In this document: positions 33,631 through 43,227 of the stretch, one piece after another
Layout of the letters: each line of letters begins with the position of its first letter
Position numbering within the stretch: position 1 is the stretch's first letter
Assembly: GCF_005116505.1 (NCBI RefSeq)
Contig: NZ_SWBR01000004.1
Coordinates: 1 to 64,000, forward strand
DNA: 64,000 nt
Source: Pedobacter polaris
Lineage (GTDB): Bacteria; Bacteroidota; Bacteroidia; Sphingobacteriales; Sphingobacteriaceae
Direction: 5' to 3'
Translations under genes and position numbers: made by a program
Notes under the pieces: model-generated
Seen by the model: only the letters and a program-made list of their open reading frames with translations
Database searches by the model: none
What the model was told of the DNA's origin: nothing

Positions 33631-34875
33631 ATGGACAAAGTAATACAGAAAAAGAAATTTAGTAAAAAGACAATTTTAATTATAGTTGGCGCAATTGCTT
33701 TTGTGGCTTTAGTGGCTTATGGTTATAGCTTGTCATTAAATAAGGTTTATAAAGCAGAGGCTGATAAAATTACGATTAGCAAAGTACAGTACGGTGATTT
33801 TGAAGATGTGGTATTGCTAAATGCAAGTGTTGTTCCGTTAACGTCTGTTATTGTAAGTTCTTCTGAAGGCGGAACGGTTGCACAAATTTTTACTGAAAAT
33901 GGTGCTTCGGTTGTGGCAGGAACACCATTGTTAAGGATTGCTAACCCAAATGCATTATCAAATTATACAGCAAGTGAAACCAGTATAACTGAACAAATTA
34001 ATCAATTACGAAAACTGAGATTGGACTTGGAGCAGAATCAAAGGGTAATGAGCCAAGACATGATGGATATAGAAAATAGCTTAAGAACATCAACTCGGAA
34101 GTATAAAATTGACAGTGCCCTATTTTCTAAAAAGGTAATTACTAAAGAAGAATTTAATACTTCTAGTCAAGATTACGAATATTACCAAGGTAGGAAAACG
34201 TTATTAAAACAAGCTGTTCGTCAAGAGAATCAAAGTCGTGTAATGCAGTTGCAGCAAATAGAACTTTCCATTTCAAGAATGAATGAGAGTTTACAAACTA
34301 TAAGACAGAACATTGAGAACATGACGATTAAAGCTCCGGTTTCGGGTCGATTATCTTCTTATGATCCAGTAATTGGAAAATCTTATAACGCAAATGAAAT
34401 GCTTGGAAAGATAGATGTAATGCAAGGTTACAAATTACAAGCTGGTGTAGATGAATATTATATCAACCGTGTTAAAGAAGGACAAACAGCACAGTGTGAA
34501 TTTAATGGGAAAACATATTCTTTAACAGTTAGAAAAGTAATTCCAGAGGTAACTGCTGGTCAGTTTCAGGTAGAATTGGTTTTTGAAGGTAAGTCTCCAG
34601 ATGAGTTGAGAAGAGGTTTGTCTTTGCAGGTTAAATTAACACTATCTGATAACAGTAAATCACTTTTACTAAGTCAGGGTCAGTTTTTTCAAAGTACAGG
34701 AGGAAGTTGGGTATTTGTGGTGAGTAATGGAAAAGCAATTAAAAGAAATGTAAAAATTGGTCGTAAAAATTACTTGTACTACGAAGTATTAGAAGGTTTA
34801 CAAAAAAATGAAGAAGTGATTACCTCATCTTATGATCAGTTTAACCAATATGATGTGATAGAAATTAGTAAATAG
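33631..34875 (+). CDS. HlyD/MacA-like periplasmic adaptor (membrane fusion protein)
   Basis: A single N-terminal membrane anchor (residues ~11-32, TILIIVGAIAFVALVAYGYS), then a lipoyl-like hairpin domain (VVSSSEGGTVAQIFTENGAS and later MTIKAPVSGRLSSYDPVIGK), a long coiled coil between them (~105-230) and a C-terminal beta-barrel (QAGVDEYYINRVKEGQTAQC). Such adaptors link an inner membrane ABC permease to an outer membrane channel. It is the first gene after the sigma-54 promoter and precedes an ATPase and permeases of MacB type. No TolC-like gene is in the window. Confidence 0.9.
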   Translation: MDKVIQKKKFSKKTILIIVGAIAFVALVAYGYSLSLNKVYKAEADKITISKVQYGDFEDVVLLNASVVPLTSVIVSSSEGGTVAQIFTENGASVVAGTPLLRIANPNALSNYTASETSITEQINQLRKLRLDLEQNQRVMSQDMMDIENSLRTSTRKYKIDSALFSKKVITKEEFNTSSQDYEYYQGRKTLLKQAVRQENQSRVMQLQQIELSISRMNESLQTIRQNIENMTIKAPVSGRLSSYDPVIGKSYNANEMLGKIDVMQGYKLQAGVDEYYINRVKEGQTAQCEFNGKTYSLTVRKVIPEVTAGQFQVELVFEGKSPDELRRGLSLQVKLTLSDNSKSLLLSQGQFFQSTGGSWVFVVSNGKAIKRNVKIGRKNYLYYEVLEGLQKNEEVITSSYDQFNQYDVIEISK

Positions 34876-35089
34876 GGATATGAGATTTGAGTATTGCGAA
34901 TTGAGACGTGATGTTTAAGCATATTATAAAGAAAAAAAATTAGGTTGGTTAGCTCCGTGTCAGGTGCGTTGACAGGAGCACCAATTTAAGATAGTAGAAT
35001 TGATTGGGAAAGAACAATTTAACAATAAAGCAATTTAACAATGTTATCAAGTCTTGATACTTGATACTAACTACTTGATACTTAAAATT
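34876..35089. repeat. Spacer between adaptor and ATPase genes, word-repeat rich
   Basis: Contains 'gatatgagatttgagtattg' plus 'cgaattgagac' (34878-34908), whose reverse complement resembles 54057-54091; 'aatttaacaataaagcaatttaacaat' (~35019-35042); and 'cttgatacttgatactaact' plus 'acttgatactt' (35053-35083), shared with 22737-22754 and ~45681. Confidence 0.55.
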
Positions 35090-35788
35090 ATGATAAAAAT
35101 AGAAAATCTGGAAAAAGTTTATAAAACAGAAGAAATTGAAACTACTGCTTTAAATGGTATTAATCTTCATGTTAAGGAAGGTGAATTTGTTTCTATTATG
35201 GGACCTTCAGGTTGCGGAAAATCAACTTTGTTAAACGTAATGGGCCTATTAGATAAGCCCGAAAGTGGTAGTTATAAATTCATCGATACCGAATTATTAA
35301 CCCTAAATGATAGAGAACGCTCAAATTTCAGAAAAAGGAATATGGGTTTTGTATTCCAGAATTTCAACTTAATTGATGAATTGACTGTTTTTGAAAATAT
35401 TGAGTTACCACTAATCTATAACAAAGTCCCAGCTGGCGAACGTAAAAAATTAGTAAATGAAATTATCGGTAGAATGAACATTGTAAATCGTTCAGGTCAC
35501 TTTCCGCAACAACTTTCTGGTGGTCAACAACAACGGGTAGCTGTAGCAAGAGCCTTAGTTACTAAACCTAAATTAGTTTTAGCCGATGAGCCAACTGGAA
35601 ACTTAGATAGCACACATGGAAATGAGGTAATGGAGTTGCTTTGCGAATTGAATGAGACTGGAACAACCATTGTAATGGTAACCCACTCAAGCCATGATGC
35701 AAGTTTTAGCAATAGAATCATCAACCTTAAAGATGGCCATGTAATTTCCGAGAAAATAAACAAAGGTAAAACTGAAGAATTGATCTAA
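35090..35788 (+). CDS. ABC transporter ATPase, MacB/LolD type (first of two)
   Basis: The ATG at 35090 (MIKIENLEKVYKTEEIETTA) gives 232 residues. All motifs are present: Walker A GPSGCGKST, Q-loop (VFQNFNLIDE), signature LSGGQQQRVAVARAL, Walker [13 protein letters not shown] and H-loop VTHSSHD. These small ATPases power MacB-type mechanotransmission transporters that push substrates from the periplasm through an outer membrane channel or extract lipids/lipoproteins. Five permease genes follow directly; one ATPase may serve several of them. Confidence 0.94.
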   Translation: MIKIENLEKVYKTEEIETTALNGINLHVKEGEFVSIMGPSGCGKSTLLNVMGLLDKPESGSYKFIDTELLTLNDRERSNFRKRNMGFVFQNFNLIDELTVFENIELPLIYNKVPAGERKKLVNEIIGRMNIVNRSGHFPQQLSGGQQQRVAVARALVTKPKLVLADEPTGNLDSTHGNEVMELLCELNETGTTIVMVTHSSHDASFSNRIINLKDGHVISEKINKGKTEELI

Positions 35789-35790
35789 TT

Positions 35791-35860
35791 GAGTTAAAAG
35801 TTGCGAGTTGCAGGTTATAAGTCTGGGCTCACAACACATAACCCATAACCTGTAACCCAA
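35791..35860. repeat. Word-type hairpin repeat (family H1)
   Basis: GAGTTAAAAGTTGCGAGTTG followed by CAGGTTATAAGTCTGGGCTC and, as right arm, ACAACACATAACCCATAACC TGTAACCC. Arms are imperfectly complementary. Related copies are at 43156-43224, 48094-48162, 48850-48917 and 56441-56525. It ends a few bases before the permease ATG. Confidence 0.7.
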
Positions 35861-35862
35861 CT

Positions 35863-38241
35863 ATGTTTAAACTCAACTTAAAAATCGCTTTGCGCAACTT
35901 GTGGAAGAATAAAACTTCTTCTTTCATTAATGTAATTGGTTTGGCTATTGGTCTTGCTGCGTGCTTAATGTTGTTGCTATATGTTACCTACGAATGGAAT
36001 TTCGATAAGCAAGGAAAAAACGCTGAGAATTTGTATACGGTAATGACCAACATACCTGGTGATAATGGCAAGATTTCAAATACTTTTGAAGGTTCTACAA
36101 CTGCACTCGGACCATTGTTAAAAGAAGAAATTCCAGAAATTAAACATTTAGCAAGAATGAATTACCTCAAAAAGGCATTGATTGCAGTTGGGGAAAATAG
36201 TTTTAAAAAACTCGGAAAATTTGCTGAACCAGAAATATTGAAACTGTTTGATTATCAATATATAGTAGGTAATGCAGCAACTGCGATGCAAAATCCTAAA
36301 TCAGTAATTCTTACAGAAAGCACCGCGAAGGTATTATTTGGCTCTACGCAAGTGTTAAATAGGGTAGTTAAATATCAAGACAAAGAAGATTTGACTGTTT
36401 CTGCAGTAATTAAAGATTTGCCTGATAACACTTCTGCAACCTTAAAATTTGATTATCTAATGCCTTGGGCTTTTTACGAGATGGTTGAGGCCAGTGCAAA
36501 AGAACTTAATTGGGGCAATTTCAGTTTTGTTACCATGGCTTTATTAGACCCAAATGCAGATATAACTAAAGTTAATCAAAAAATAGACAAGGTTGTAAAA
36601 GTACACTTGGAGCAAGCAAACCAACCTTATTTCCTTTACCCACTAAACAAGCTTCATCTATATGGCAAGTTTGAAAACGGGGTAAATGTTGGCGGTGATA
36701 TTGAGCAGATTTATCTATTTGTAGCATTGGCATTTGGTATTTTGATGATTGCCTGTATCAACTTTATGAATATGGCTACAGCAAAATCAGAGAAAAGAGC
36801 AAAAGAAGTAGGTATAAAAAAGACAATTGGTGCCAATAGGGTGTCATTGATTATGCAGTTTTTAACAGAATCAATGGTGTTAACTTTTATTGCTGTAATT
36901 GTTGCAATTGCCCTGCTAGAAATTTTCTTGCCAACCTTTAATAATCTACTAAACATTAAATTAAGCATAGGATATTTTAGCGCATCAAGCTGGATGTGGA
37001 TTTTAGGAATAGTATTCTTAACTGGTTTAATTGCGGGAAGTTACCCTGCTTTTTATCTGTCGGCATTTAATCCCATCCAAACTTTAAAAAAGAGGATAAA
37101 ATCTGGTGGAATTTTAGCCATTAACTTAAGGCAAGTTCTAGTTGTCGGACAGTTTTGCTTTGCAATTATTTTGATTATTTCTACGATGGTGATTTACCGT
37201 CAAATACAGTTTATAAAAAATAGACCAATGGGAATTGATGTTAATGCGCTTGTAGAAATCCCGCAAGATGGCGAGTTAAAAACAAAGTTCGAGGTTGTTA
37301 AATCTCAACTATTGAAGTCTGGAGCTGTGACGGCTGTGTCTCAATCTTCAGTAGGTTTATCTCATCGTGGGCAAAATTTTATGGATGTTAAATGGGAGGG
37401 AATGACTAAACCATTAAATACACAATTGTTTAATCAAGTGGCAACTACTTATGATTTCATTAAAACCAATGGAATTAAATTAAAAGAAGGAAGAGATTTT
37501 TCTAAAAACTTTGCATCAGATTCTGCTGGCGTATTGGTTAGTGCTGCAGCCCTAAAGGTATTTGGTTATACTAATCCTATTGGTAAAACAGTTACAATAT
37601 TTGATGACAAATACACTATTGTTGGTGTTTTTGATGATTATGTGTGGGATTCTCCTTATCAATCAAATAATCCTGTGATTGTATTTTTTGACCCAAATAG
37701 AACGGGAACAATTACCATGCGTTTGAATGAGGAAAACTCAATAGCGCAAAACATTGTTGCAATTACCGAAATCACAAAACAAGTAAATCCTGCATATCCA
37801 ACCGATATTAAGTTCTTAAACTCAATTTATCTGGAGAAATATAATTCAGAAAAAACACTAGGTATTTTATCGAACCTTTTCGGTGGCCTGGCAATTTTTG
37901 TGTCTTGCCTTGGCCTTTATGGCTTGGTTGCTTATAGTGCAGAACAAAGAACAAAAGAATTTGGTGTAAGAAAAGTATTGGGAGCTTCACTACTTAACCT
38001 GATGCAATTGTTATCGCTCTCTTTTGTGAAAATGATTATAGTCTCTATCATCATCGCCGTGCCGTTAAGTTTTTATTTGATGAATAAATGGCTAATGAAG
38101 TTCGAATTCCATACAGAAATATCATGGTGGATTATACCAATTGCTGGCTTTGGGACTTTGATAATGGCTTTGGTAACAGTAAGTTTTCAAGCCTATAAAT
38201 CGGCGAAGGCAAACCCTGTAGATGCATTGAAATACGAATAA
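35863..38241 (+). CDS. FtsX/MacB-type ABC permease 1
   Basis: 792 residues with the Bacteroidota eight-helix layout: one helix at ~19-42, a large periplasmic MacB-like domain (~50-285), an FtsX helix trio (~287-410) with the coupling segment EKRAKEVGIKKTIGANRVSL, a helix at ~425-445, a second periplasmic domain, and a second FtsX trio (~670-785) with EQRTKEFGVRKVLGASLLNL. It ends AKANPVDALKYE. It is an inner membrane permease that works with a MacB-type ATPase, here encoded 74 bp upstream. The substrate is unknown. The first 15 nucleotides are identical in all six permease genes of the array. Confidence 0.93.
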   Translation: MFKLNLKIALRNLWKNKTSSFINVIGLAIGLAACLMLLLYVTYEWNFDKQGKNAENLYTVMTNIPGDNGKISNTFEGSTTALGPLLKEEIPEIKHLARMNYLKKALIAVGENSFKKLGKFAEPEILKLFDYQYIVGNAATAMQNPKSVILTESTAKVLFGSTQVLNRVVKYQDKEDLTVSAVIKDLPDNTSATLKFDYLMPWAFYEMVEASAKELNWGNFSFVTMALLDPNADITKVNQKIDKVVKVHLEQANQPYFLYPLNKLHLYGKFENGVNVGGDIEQIYLFVALAFGILMIACINFMNMATAKSEKRAKEVGIKKTIGANRVSLIMQFLTESMVLTFIAVIVAIALLEIFLPTFNNLLNIKLSIGYFSASSWMWILGIVFLTGLIAGSYPAFYLSAFNPIQTLKKRIKSGGILAINLRQVLVVGQFCFAIILIISTMVIYRQIQFIKNRPMGIDVNALVEIPQDGELKTKFEVVKSQLLKSGAVTAVSQSSVGLSHRGQNFMDVKWEGMTKPLNTQLFNQVATTYDFIKTNGIKLKEGRDFSKNFASDSAGVLVSAAALKVFGYTNPIGKTVTIFDDKYTIVGVFDDYVWDSPYQSNNPVIVFFDPNRTGTITMRLNEENSIAQNIVAITEITKQVNPAYPTDIKFLNSIYLEKYNSEKTLGILSNLFGGLAIFVSCLGLYGLVAYSAEQRTKEFGVRKVLGASLLNLMQLLSLSFVKMIIVSIIIAVPLSFYLMNKWLMKFEFHTEISWWIIPIAGFGTLIMALVTVSFQAYKSAKANPVDALKYE

Positions 38242-38243
38242 TT

Positions 38244-38314
38244 AGTAAGTAATAAGTTATACGTTTTAAGTTGTAAGTTGTAAGTACTGTACTTATAACT
38301 TACCATATAAAACT
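38244..38314. repeat. Word-type hairpin repeat (family H2)
   Basis: AGTAAGTAATAAGTTATACG followed by TTTTAAGTTGTAAGTTGTAA and the complementary right arm GTACTTATAACTTACC. A close copy is at 40693-40762, between the next two permeases. Confidence 0.7.
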
Positions 38315-38320
38315 CAAAAG

Positions 38321-40690
38321 ATGTTTAAACTCAACTTTAAAATAGCACTGCGTAACCTTTGGAAGAATAAAGGTTTCTCTCTTATAAATATTGGCGGATT
38401 GGCGATTGGTTTAGCTAGTTGCATGATCTTGTTAATTTACGTGGCTTATGAGTGGAGTTATGATAAACAATCCACTAATCATGATAAAACCTATATAGTT
38501 TATCAAAATTCAGTAGCCAATGGAAAAACTTTTAGTTGGGCTTGGACACCGAATGTAATGGCTAATGAAGTGCAAGAGAAAATTACTGGAGTTAAATATG
38601 CATCGCATTCTACTTATCCGAGTGGAAAGCTAATTACTGTTGGCGATAAAAAAATAAGTAGTAAGGCCATCTTTGCAGATCTAAATTTTGTTAAAATATT
38701 CAATTATAAATTTATTAAAGGGAATCCACAGCAGGTTTTAAAAGATGCCAATACAATTATCTTAACCAAATCTTTTGCCGAAAAATTATTTGGAAATGAA
38801 GATCCTATTAATAAAACAATAAAACTTGAAAATCAGGATATTTTAAAAGTTTCGGCGGTCATTGATGATGTTCCTGCTAACAACAGTATCATTTTTGATT
38901 GTTTAATGCCTTGGGCATTGTTTGAAAAAAGAGAAGCTTGGATAAGGGAGGGTAACTGGGGAAATAACATGTGTCTCACTGTTGTCCAGCTGAAGGAAAA
39001 TGCTTTTTTTGCTAAAGCGAATGCTGAAATGCTGGGCATTTATAAACGTAATCAAAAAGGAAATACTGCAGAGGCTTTCTTACATCCTTTAACGAAGTGG
39101 CATTTGTATGGTGATTTTGAAAATGGTAAATCTGTAGGTGGTAAAATAGATCAGCTTAGAATATTTTTGCTGTTGGCCTTTTGCATATTGTTAATTGCTT
39201 GTGTAAACTTCATGAATTTATCTACTGCCCGTTCTGAGGGTAGAGCAAAAGAAGTTGGGGTTCGAAAAGCAATCGGTTCTTCTCGAAAATCCTTAATCAG
39301 TCAGTTTTTGTTAGAGTCGGTTTTACTCACTTTCATTTCTACAGTATTAGCTTTTATCCTAGTAGAAATAAGCTTGCCTTATTTTAATAATTTGTTAAAC
39401 ATAAAATTGGAAATTGATTACAGTAATATTAATTTTTGGATTGGACTGTTGATTTTGATGACCTTTACTGGATTTATATCTGGAAGTTATCCTGCACTTT
39501 ACCTGTCATCATTTGAACCCATTAAGGTATTAAAAGGGTTCAGAGTTAAAACAGATTCATCTGTTTCGGTTAGAAAAGTTTTAGTGGTAGGGCAATTCGT
39601 TTTTGCCGCTTGTTTGATTATCTGTACTGCTATAATATATCAACAACTTAACTATGTTAAGAATAAACCAATTGGTTATAATAAATCTAATTTAGTGCAG
39701 ATTGCCGTTCAAGGTAAAATGGCTGATCAAGTTAAGCTTGCATTGCTTAAATCTAAATTATTGAAATCGGGTGCTGTTTCTGATGTTACTTTTTTTAGTC
39801 AAGATATTACTGAACACGGAAATAACACCACAGATGTATCCTGGCAGGGAAAAAATGCTGGAGAATCTATTCTGTTTAACAATGGAGGAATTGGAAGTGA
39901 TTTTATAAAAACGATAGGTACGGAACTTGTTGCTGGAAGGGAATTTTTAACAAATTCTGCCAATGATACAAATAGTGTGATGTTGAATGAGGCTGCAGTT
40001 AAAATGATGAGGCTTGAAAATCCTGTTGGAGCAAAAATTAGATTTTGGGGTAATGAGAGGGTAAATGTAGGTGTGATTAAAGACTTTGTGGTAGAGAGTG
40101 TCTATCAAAAAGTCGCTCCAATGATATTTTTTCCAAGTTCAACATGGGGTGCAGCTGCAGTAATAGTTCGTATAAATCCTAACCAGAATATAAGTTCATC
40201 GTTAGAAACGGTAGATGAACTTGTTAAAGAAATAGAACCAAATTATCCTGTTAATAGAAAATTTGTTGATGAGTCGTTTGAAGTGAAATTCCAAGATGAG
40301 AAACTTTTGGGAACGCTTTCTAACTGGTTTGGTGGTTTTGCCATCTTTATTTCTTGTTTAGGATTGCTTGGATTGGCACTTTTTATGGCCGAACAGCGTA
40401 AAAAAGAAATTAGCATTCGTAAAGTTTTAGGGGCAAGTACAGGTAATATTCTGACCTTGCTAAACAAAGATTTTATAAAGTTGGTGGCAATAGCTAACAT
40501 CATCGCATTTCCTGTGGCGTATATCATTATTAATCAGTGGCTTTCTACTTTTGAGTATCGAGTTTCTATATCGTTTCTGCCATTTGCATTAGCTATTGTC
40601 ATTTCAATTTTAATCGCCATTTTAACCGTAAGTATACAATCAATAAAGGTTGCCAAAGCTAACCCTATTGATGCCTTGAAATATGAATAA
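38321..40690 (+). CDS. FtsX/MacB-type ABC permease 2
   Basis: 789 residues, same architecture as the upstream gene: N-terminal helix (GLAIGLASCMILLIYVAYEW), periplasmic domain, first coupling helix region GRAKEVGVRKAIGSSRKSLI, second EQRKKEISIRKVLGASTGNI, and C-terminal AKANPIDALKYE. It is closest by eye to permease 3 (shared KNKGFSLINIGGLAIGLASC and LFMAEQR/LYMAEQR stretches), so these two probably arose by a more recent duplication. No frameshift or missing segment. Confidence 0.93.
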   Translation: MFKLNFKIALRNLWKNKGFSLINIGGLAIGLASCMILLIYVAYEWSYDKQSTNHDKTYIVYQNSVANGKTFSWAWTPNVMANEVQEKITGVKYASHSTYPSGKLITVGDKKISSKAIFADLNFVKIFNYKFIKGNPQQVLKDANTIILTKSFAEKLFGNEDPINKTIKLENQDILKVSAVIDDVPANNSIIFDCLMPWALFEKREAWIREGNWGNNMCLTVVQLKENAFFAKANAEMLGIYKRNQKGNTAEAFLHPLTKWHLYGDFENGKSVGGKIDQLRIFLLLAFCILLIACVNFMNLSTARSEGRAKEVGVRKAIGSSRKSLISQFLLESVLLTFISTVLAFILVEISLPYFNNLLNIKLEIDYSNINFWIGLLILMTFTGFISGSYPALYLSSFEPIKVLKGFRVKTDSSVSVRKVLVVGQFVFAACLIICTAIIYQQLNYVKNKPIGYNKSNLVQIAVQGKMADQVKLALLKSKLLKSGAVSDVTFFSQDITEHGNNTTDVSWQGKNAGESILFNNGGIGSDFIKTIGTELVAGREFLTNSANDTNSVMLNEAAVKMMRLENPVGAKIRFWGNERVNVGVIKDFVVESVYQKVAPMIFFPSSTWGAAAVIVRINPNQNISSSLETVDELVKEIEPNYPVNRKFVDESFEVKFQDEKLLGTLSNWFGGFAIFISCLGLLGLALFMAEQRKKEISIRKVLGASTGNILTLLNKDFIKLVAIANIIAFPVAYIIINQWLSTFEYRVSISFLPFALAIVISILIAILTVSIQSIKVAKANPIDALKYE

Positions 40691-40692
40691 TT

Positions 40693-40762
40693 ATTAAGTA
40701 ATAAGTTATACGTTTTAAGTTGTAAGTGCAGTACTTATAACTTAAAACTTACCACGTAAAAC
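40693..40762. repeat. Word-type hairpin repeat (family H2)
   Basis: Second copy of the repeat at 38244-38314: AAGTAATAAGTTATACGTTT plus TAAGTTGTAAGTGCAGTACT and TATAACTTAAAACTTACC, followed by the same 'aaaactcaaaagATG' junction. Confidence 0.7.
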
Positions 40763-40769
40763 TCAAAAG

Positions 40770-43151
40770 ATGTTTAAACTCAACCTAAAAATCGCCCTTC
40801 GAAACCTTTGGAAAAACAAGGGGTTTTCATTAATAAATATTGGTGGCCTAGCTATAGGTTTAGCTTCTTGTTTAATGTTGTTGTTGTATGTAAACTACGA
40901 GTGGAGTTACGATAAACAATATAAAGATGTTGACAATATTTATTTCGCTAAACTTAACCTAAAGTTTAATGGAAATATAGCTACAACAGGGGCTTTACCA
41001 TACAAATTAGCAGATGCAGCATTGCAAGAAATTCCAGGGATAAAAGATGCAAGCAGAATATCAATGGGACAAGGCAATAAGTTGTTTAGTTATAAGGAAA
41101 ATAAATTCAAGCTAAAATCTCAATATGTTGACGTTTCTTTCTTAAAAATACTGAGTTACCCATTTGTATATGGCAATCCTGCTACAGCATTAAATGAACC
41201 TGGCTCTATAATTTTAACAAGTTCAGCCGCTAAAAAACTATTTGGCAACATAAATCCGATAGGACTAAGTCTAAAATGGGATAATTTAAAAAATGTTAAA
41301 GTTACTGGTGTGATCGAAGACCTCCCTAAAAACCAGAGTATGCAATTTGAGGTTTTGCAACCCTGGTCGTTTTTTGAGCAGTTAGATCCAGATATTAAAA
41401 ATGCAGGATGGGGCACCATTGATTGCCTAACATTATTTACCCTGAAAGATAATGTATCAATAACTACAGTAAATGCAGCTTTGAAAAATTTTATTGTTGC
41501 TAAAGAGCCAGAACTCAAATCTTACATATATGAGCCATTTCTCTTCCCCTTTGGCAAAACACATTTGTATAATGAGTTTCAAAATGGAAAAGTAACAGGA
41601 GGTAAAATTGATGAAGTGAAGTTGTTTTTATTTCTAGCAATTATAGTACTACTTATTGCTACAATAAATTACATGAACCTTTCTACCGCTAGGTCAGAAA
41701 AAAGAGCAAGAGAAGTTGGTGTTCGGAAGGCTTTAGGTTCTACCAGGAAGACAATAATGGGGCAATTCCTTATTGAATCGTTACTAATTTCCTTTTTTGC
41801 AATGTTATTTGCTTTCGCTCTATTAGAATTATCACTTCCATATTTTAATAATCTATTAGATATCAAAATTGAAATCAACTATTCGTCTTATTTATTTTGG
41901 TTAACACTTTTGAGTTTGGTTTTGATAACTGGATTCTTGGCAGGTAGTTATCCGGCATTTTATTTATCATCATTTATTCCTGTTAAAGTTCTAAAGGGAT
42001 TTAAAGGTAGTGTAGGTTCATTATCCATTCGTAGGGTTTTGGTAGTAGTGCAGTTTAGTCTTTCTATTTGTATGATTATCAGTGCGATTTTTATTTATAA
42101 TCAAATCAGGTTTTTAAAGGATAAGCCATTAGGATTTGATGAAAATTACATGGTTCAGTTAGATTTAGAAGGTGAGCTAAAAAATCCTTCAAAATTAGAA
42201 TTGTTTAAAGATCGATTGATAAAAGATGGATCAGTGATTTCTGCAACGGAATTTGCAAGTCCATTTACAAATAACGGCTCCATTACTGGAGATATTAGCT
42301 GGCCTGGAAAATCCTTAACAGATAAATCTATTTTAGATTATAGAAGTGTAGGGTTTGATTTTTCAAAAACCATTGGAGCAAAAATAGTTGCAGGTAGAGA
42401 TTTGTCACCAAAATTCCCTTCAGATACTAGTACTTCAGTTCTTTTAAATGAAGCTGCAGTAAAACTGATGAGTTTAAAAAATCCTATTGGTACAATTATA
42501 ACTTGGGGTGATAATCCGCCGCTAACTGTTGTTGGTGTAATTAAGGATTATTTCAGTGTAGGTGTGAGCAAATTGGTTACACCATGCATTTATTATTATA
42601 ACATTAAAACTAGTGGGGTATTGTTGCTAAAATTAAATCCAAATCAAGCATTAAACACATCAATTGATAATGTGAAAGGTATAAGTGAAGAATTAAATCC
42701 AGCTTATCCAGCAGAAATTAAATTTATAAGTGATGGTATGGAAGAAAAGTTAAAAAGCGAAAAACTTTTAAGTGTGCTTTCTAACCTATTTGGTAGCTTC
42801 TCGATTTTTATTTCTTGTCTCGGCCTTTTAGGATTGGCTTTATATATGGCAGAGCAAAGGAATAAAGAAATCAGTATCAGAAAAGTATTAGGTGCTAATA
42901 TGGGAGATATTTTGGTATTGCTTAATAAAGATTTCTTAAAATTGGTTTTGATATCAAATCTAATTGCTATTCCAATTGCTTATGTATTAGTTAATAAGTG
43001 GTTACAAAAGTATGATTTTAAAATAGATATTAATTATTGGCCATTTGCTTTGGCTTTATTAGTGTCAGTTTTTATAGCGGTACTAACAGTGAGTTTGCAA
43101 ACTTTTAAAGTTGCAAAAGCCAATGCAGTTGATGCCTTGAAATATGAATAG
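40770..43151 (+). CDS. FtsX/MacB-type ABC permease 3
   Basis: 793 residues with the full eight-helix layout. Coupling segments are KRAREVGVRKALGSTRKTIM and QRNKEISIRKVLGANMGDIL; the C-terminus is AKANAVDALKYE. Its junction with the preceding gene (hairpin repeat plus AAAACTCAAAAG before ATG) duplicates the junction upstream of permease 2, supporting tandem duplication of gene plus spacer. The periplasmic domain (e.g. KLNLKFNGNIATTGALPYKL) has diverged strongly, so substrates or partners may differ. Confidence 0.93.
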   Translation: MFKLNLKIALRNLWKNKGFSLINIGGLAIGLASCLMLLLYVNYEWSYDKQYKDVDNIYFAKLNLKFNGNIATTGALPYKLADAALQEIPGIKDASRISMGQGNKLFSYKENKFKLKSQYVDVSFLKILSYPFVYGNPATALNEPGSIILTSSAAKKLFGNINPIGLSLKWDNLKNVKVTGVIEDLPKNQSMQFEVLQPWSFFEQLDPDIKNAGWGTIDCLTLFTLKDNVSITTVNAALKNFIVAKEPELKSYIYEPFLFPFGKTHLYNEFQNGKVTGGKIDEVKLFLFLAIIVLLIATINYMNLSTARSEKRAREVGVRKALGSTRKTIMGQFLIESLLISFFAMLFAFALLELSLPYFNNLLDIKIEINYSSYLFWLTLLSLVLITGFLAGSYPAFYLSSFIPVKVLKGFKGSVGSLSIRRVLVVVQFSLSICMIISAIFIYNQIRFLKDKPLGFDENYMVQLDLEGELKNPSKLELFKDRLIKDGSVISATEFASPFTNNGSITGDISWPGKSLTDKSILDYRSVGFDFSKTIGAKIVAGRDLSPKFPSDTSTSVLLNEAAVKLMSLKNPIGTIITWGDNPPLTVVGVIKDYFSVGVSKLVTPCIYYYNIKTSGVLLLKLNPNQALNTSIDNVKGISEELNPAYPAEIKFISDGMEEKLKSEKLLSVLSNLFGSFSIFISCLGLLGLALYMAEQRNKEISIRKVLGANMGDILVLLNKDFLKLVLISNLIAIPIAYVLVNKWLQKYDFKIDINYWPFALALLVSVFIAVLTVSLQTFKVAKANAVDALKYE

Positions 43152-43155
43152 AAAC

Positions 43156-43224
43156 GAGTTACAAGTTGTGAGTTGCAGGTTACAAGTCTGGGCTCATAAC
43201 TCGTAACCCATAACCCATAACTCA
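43156..43224. repeat. Word-type hairpin repeat (family H1)
   Basis: GAGTTACAAGTTGTGAGTTG CAGGTTACAAGTCTGGGCTC followed by ATAACTCGTAACCCATAACC CATAACTC. The two halves are imperfectly complementary. It ends four bases before the ATG of permease 4. Confidence 0.7.
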
Positions 43225-43227
43225 ATT

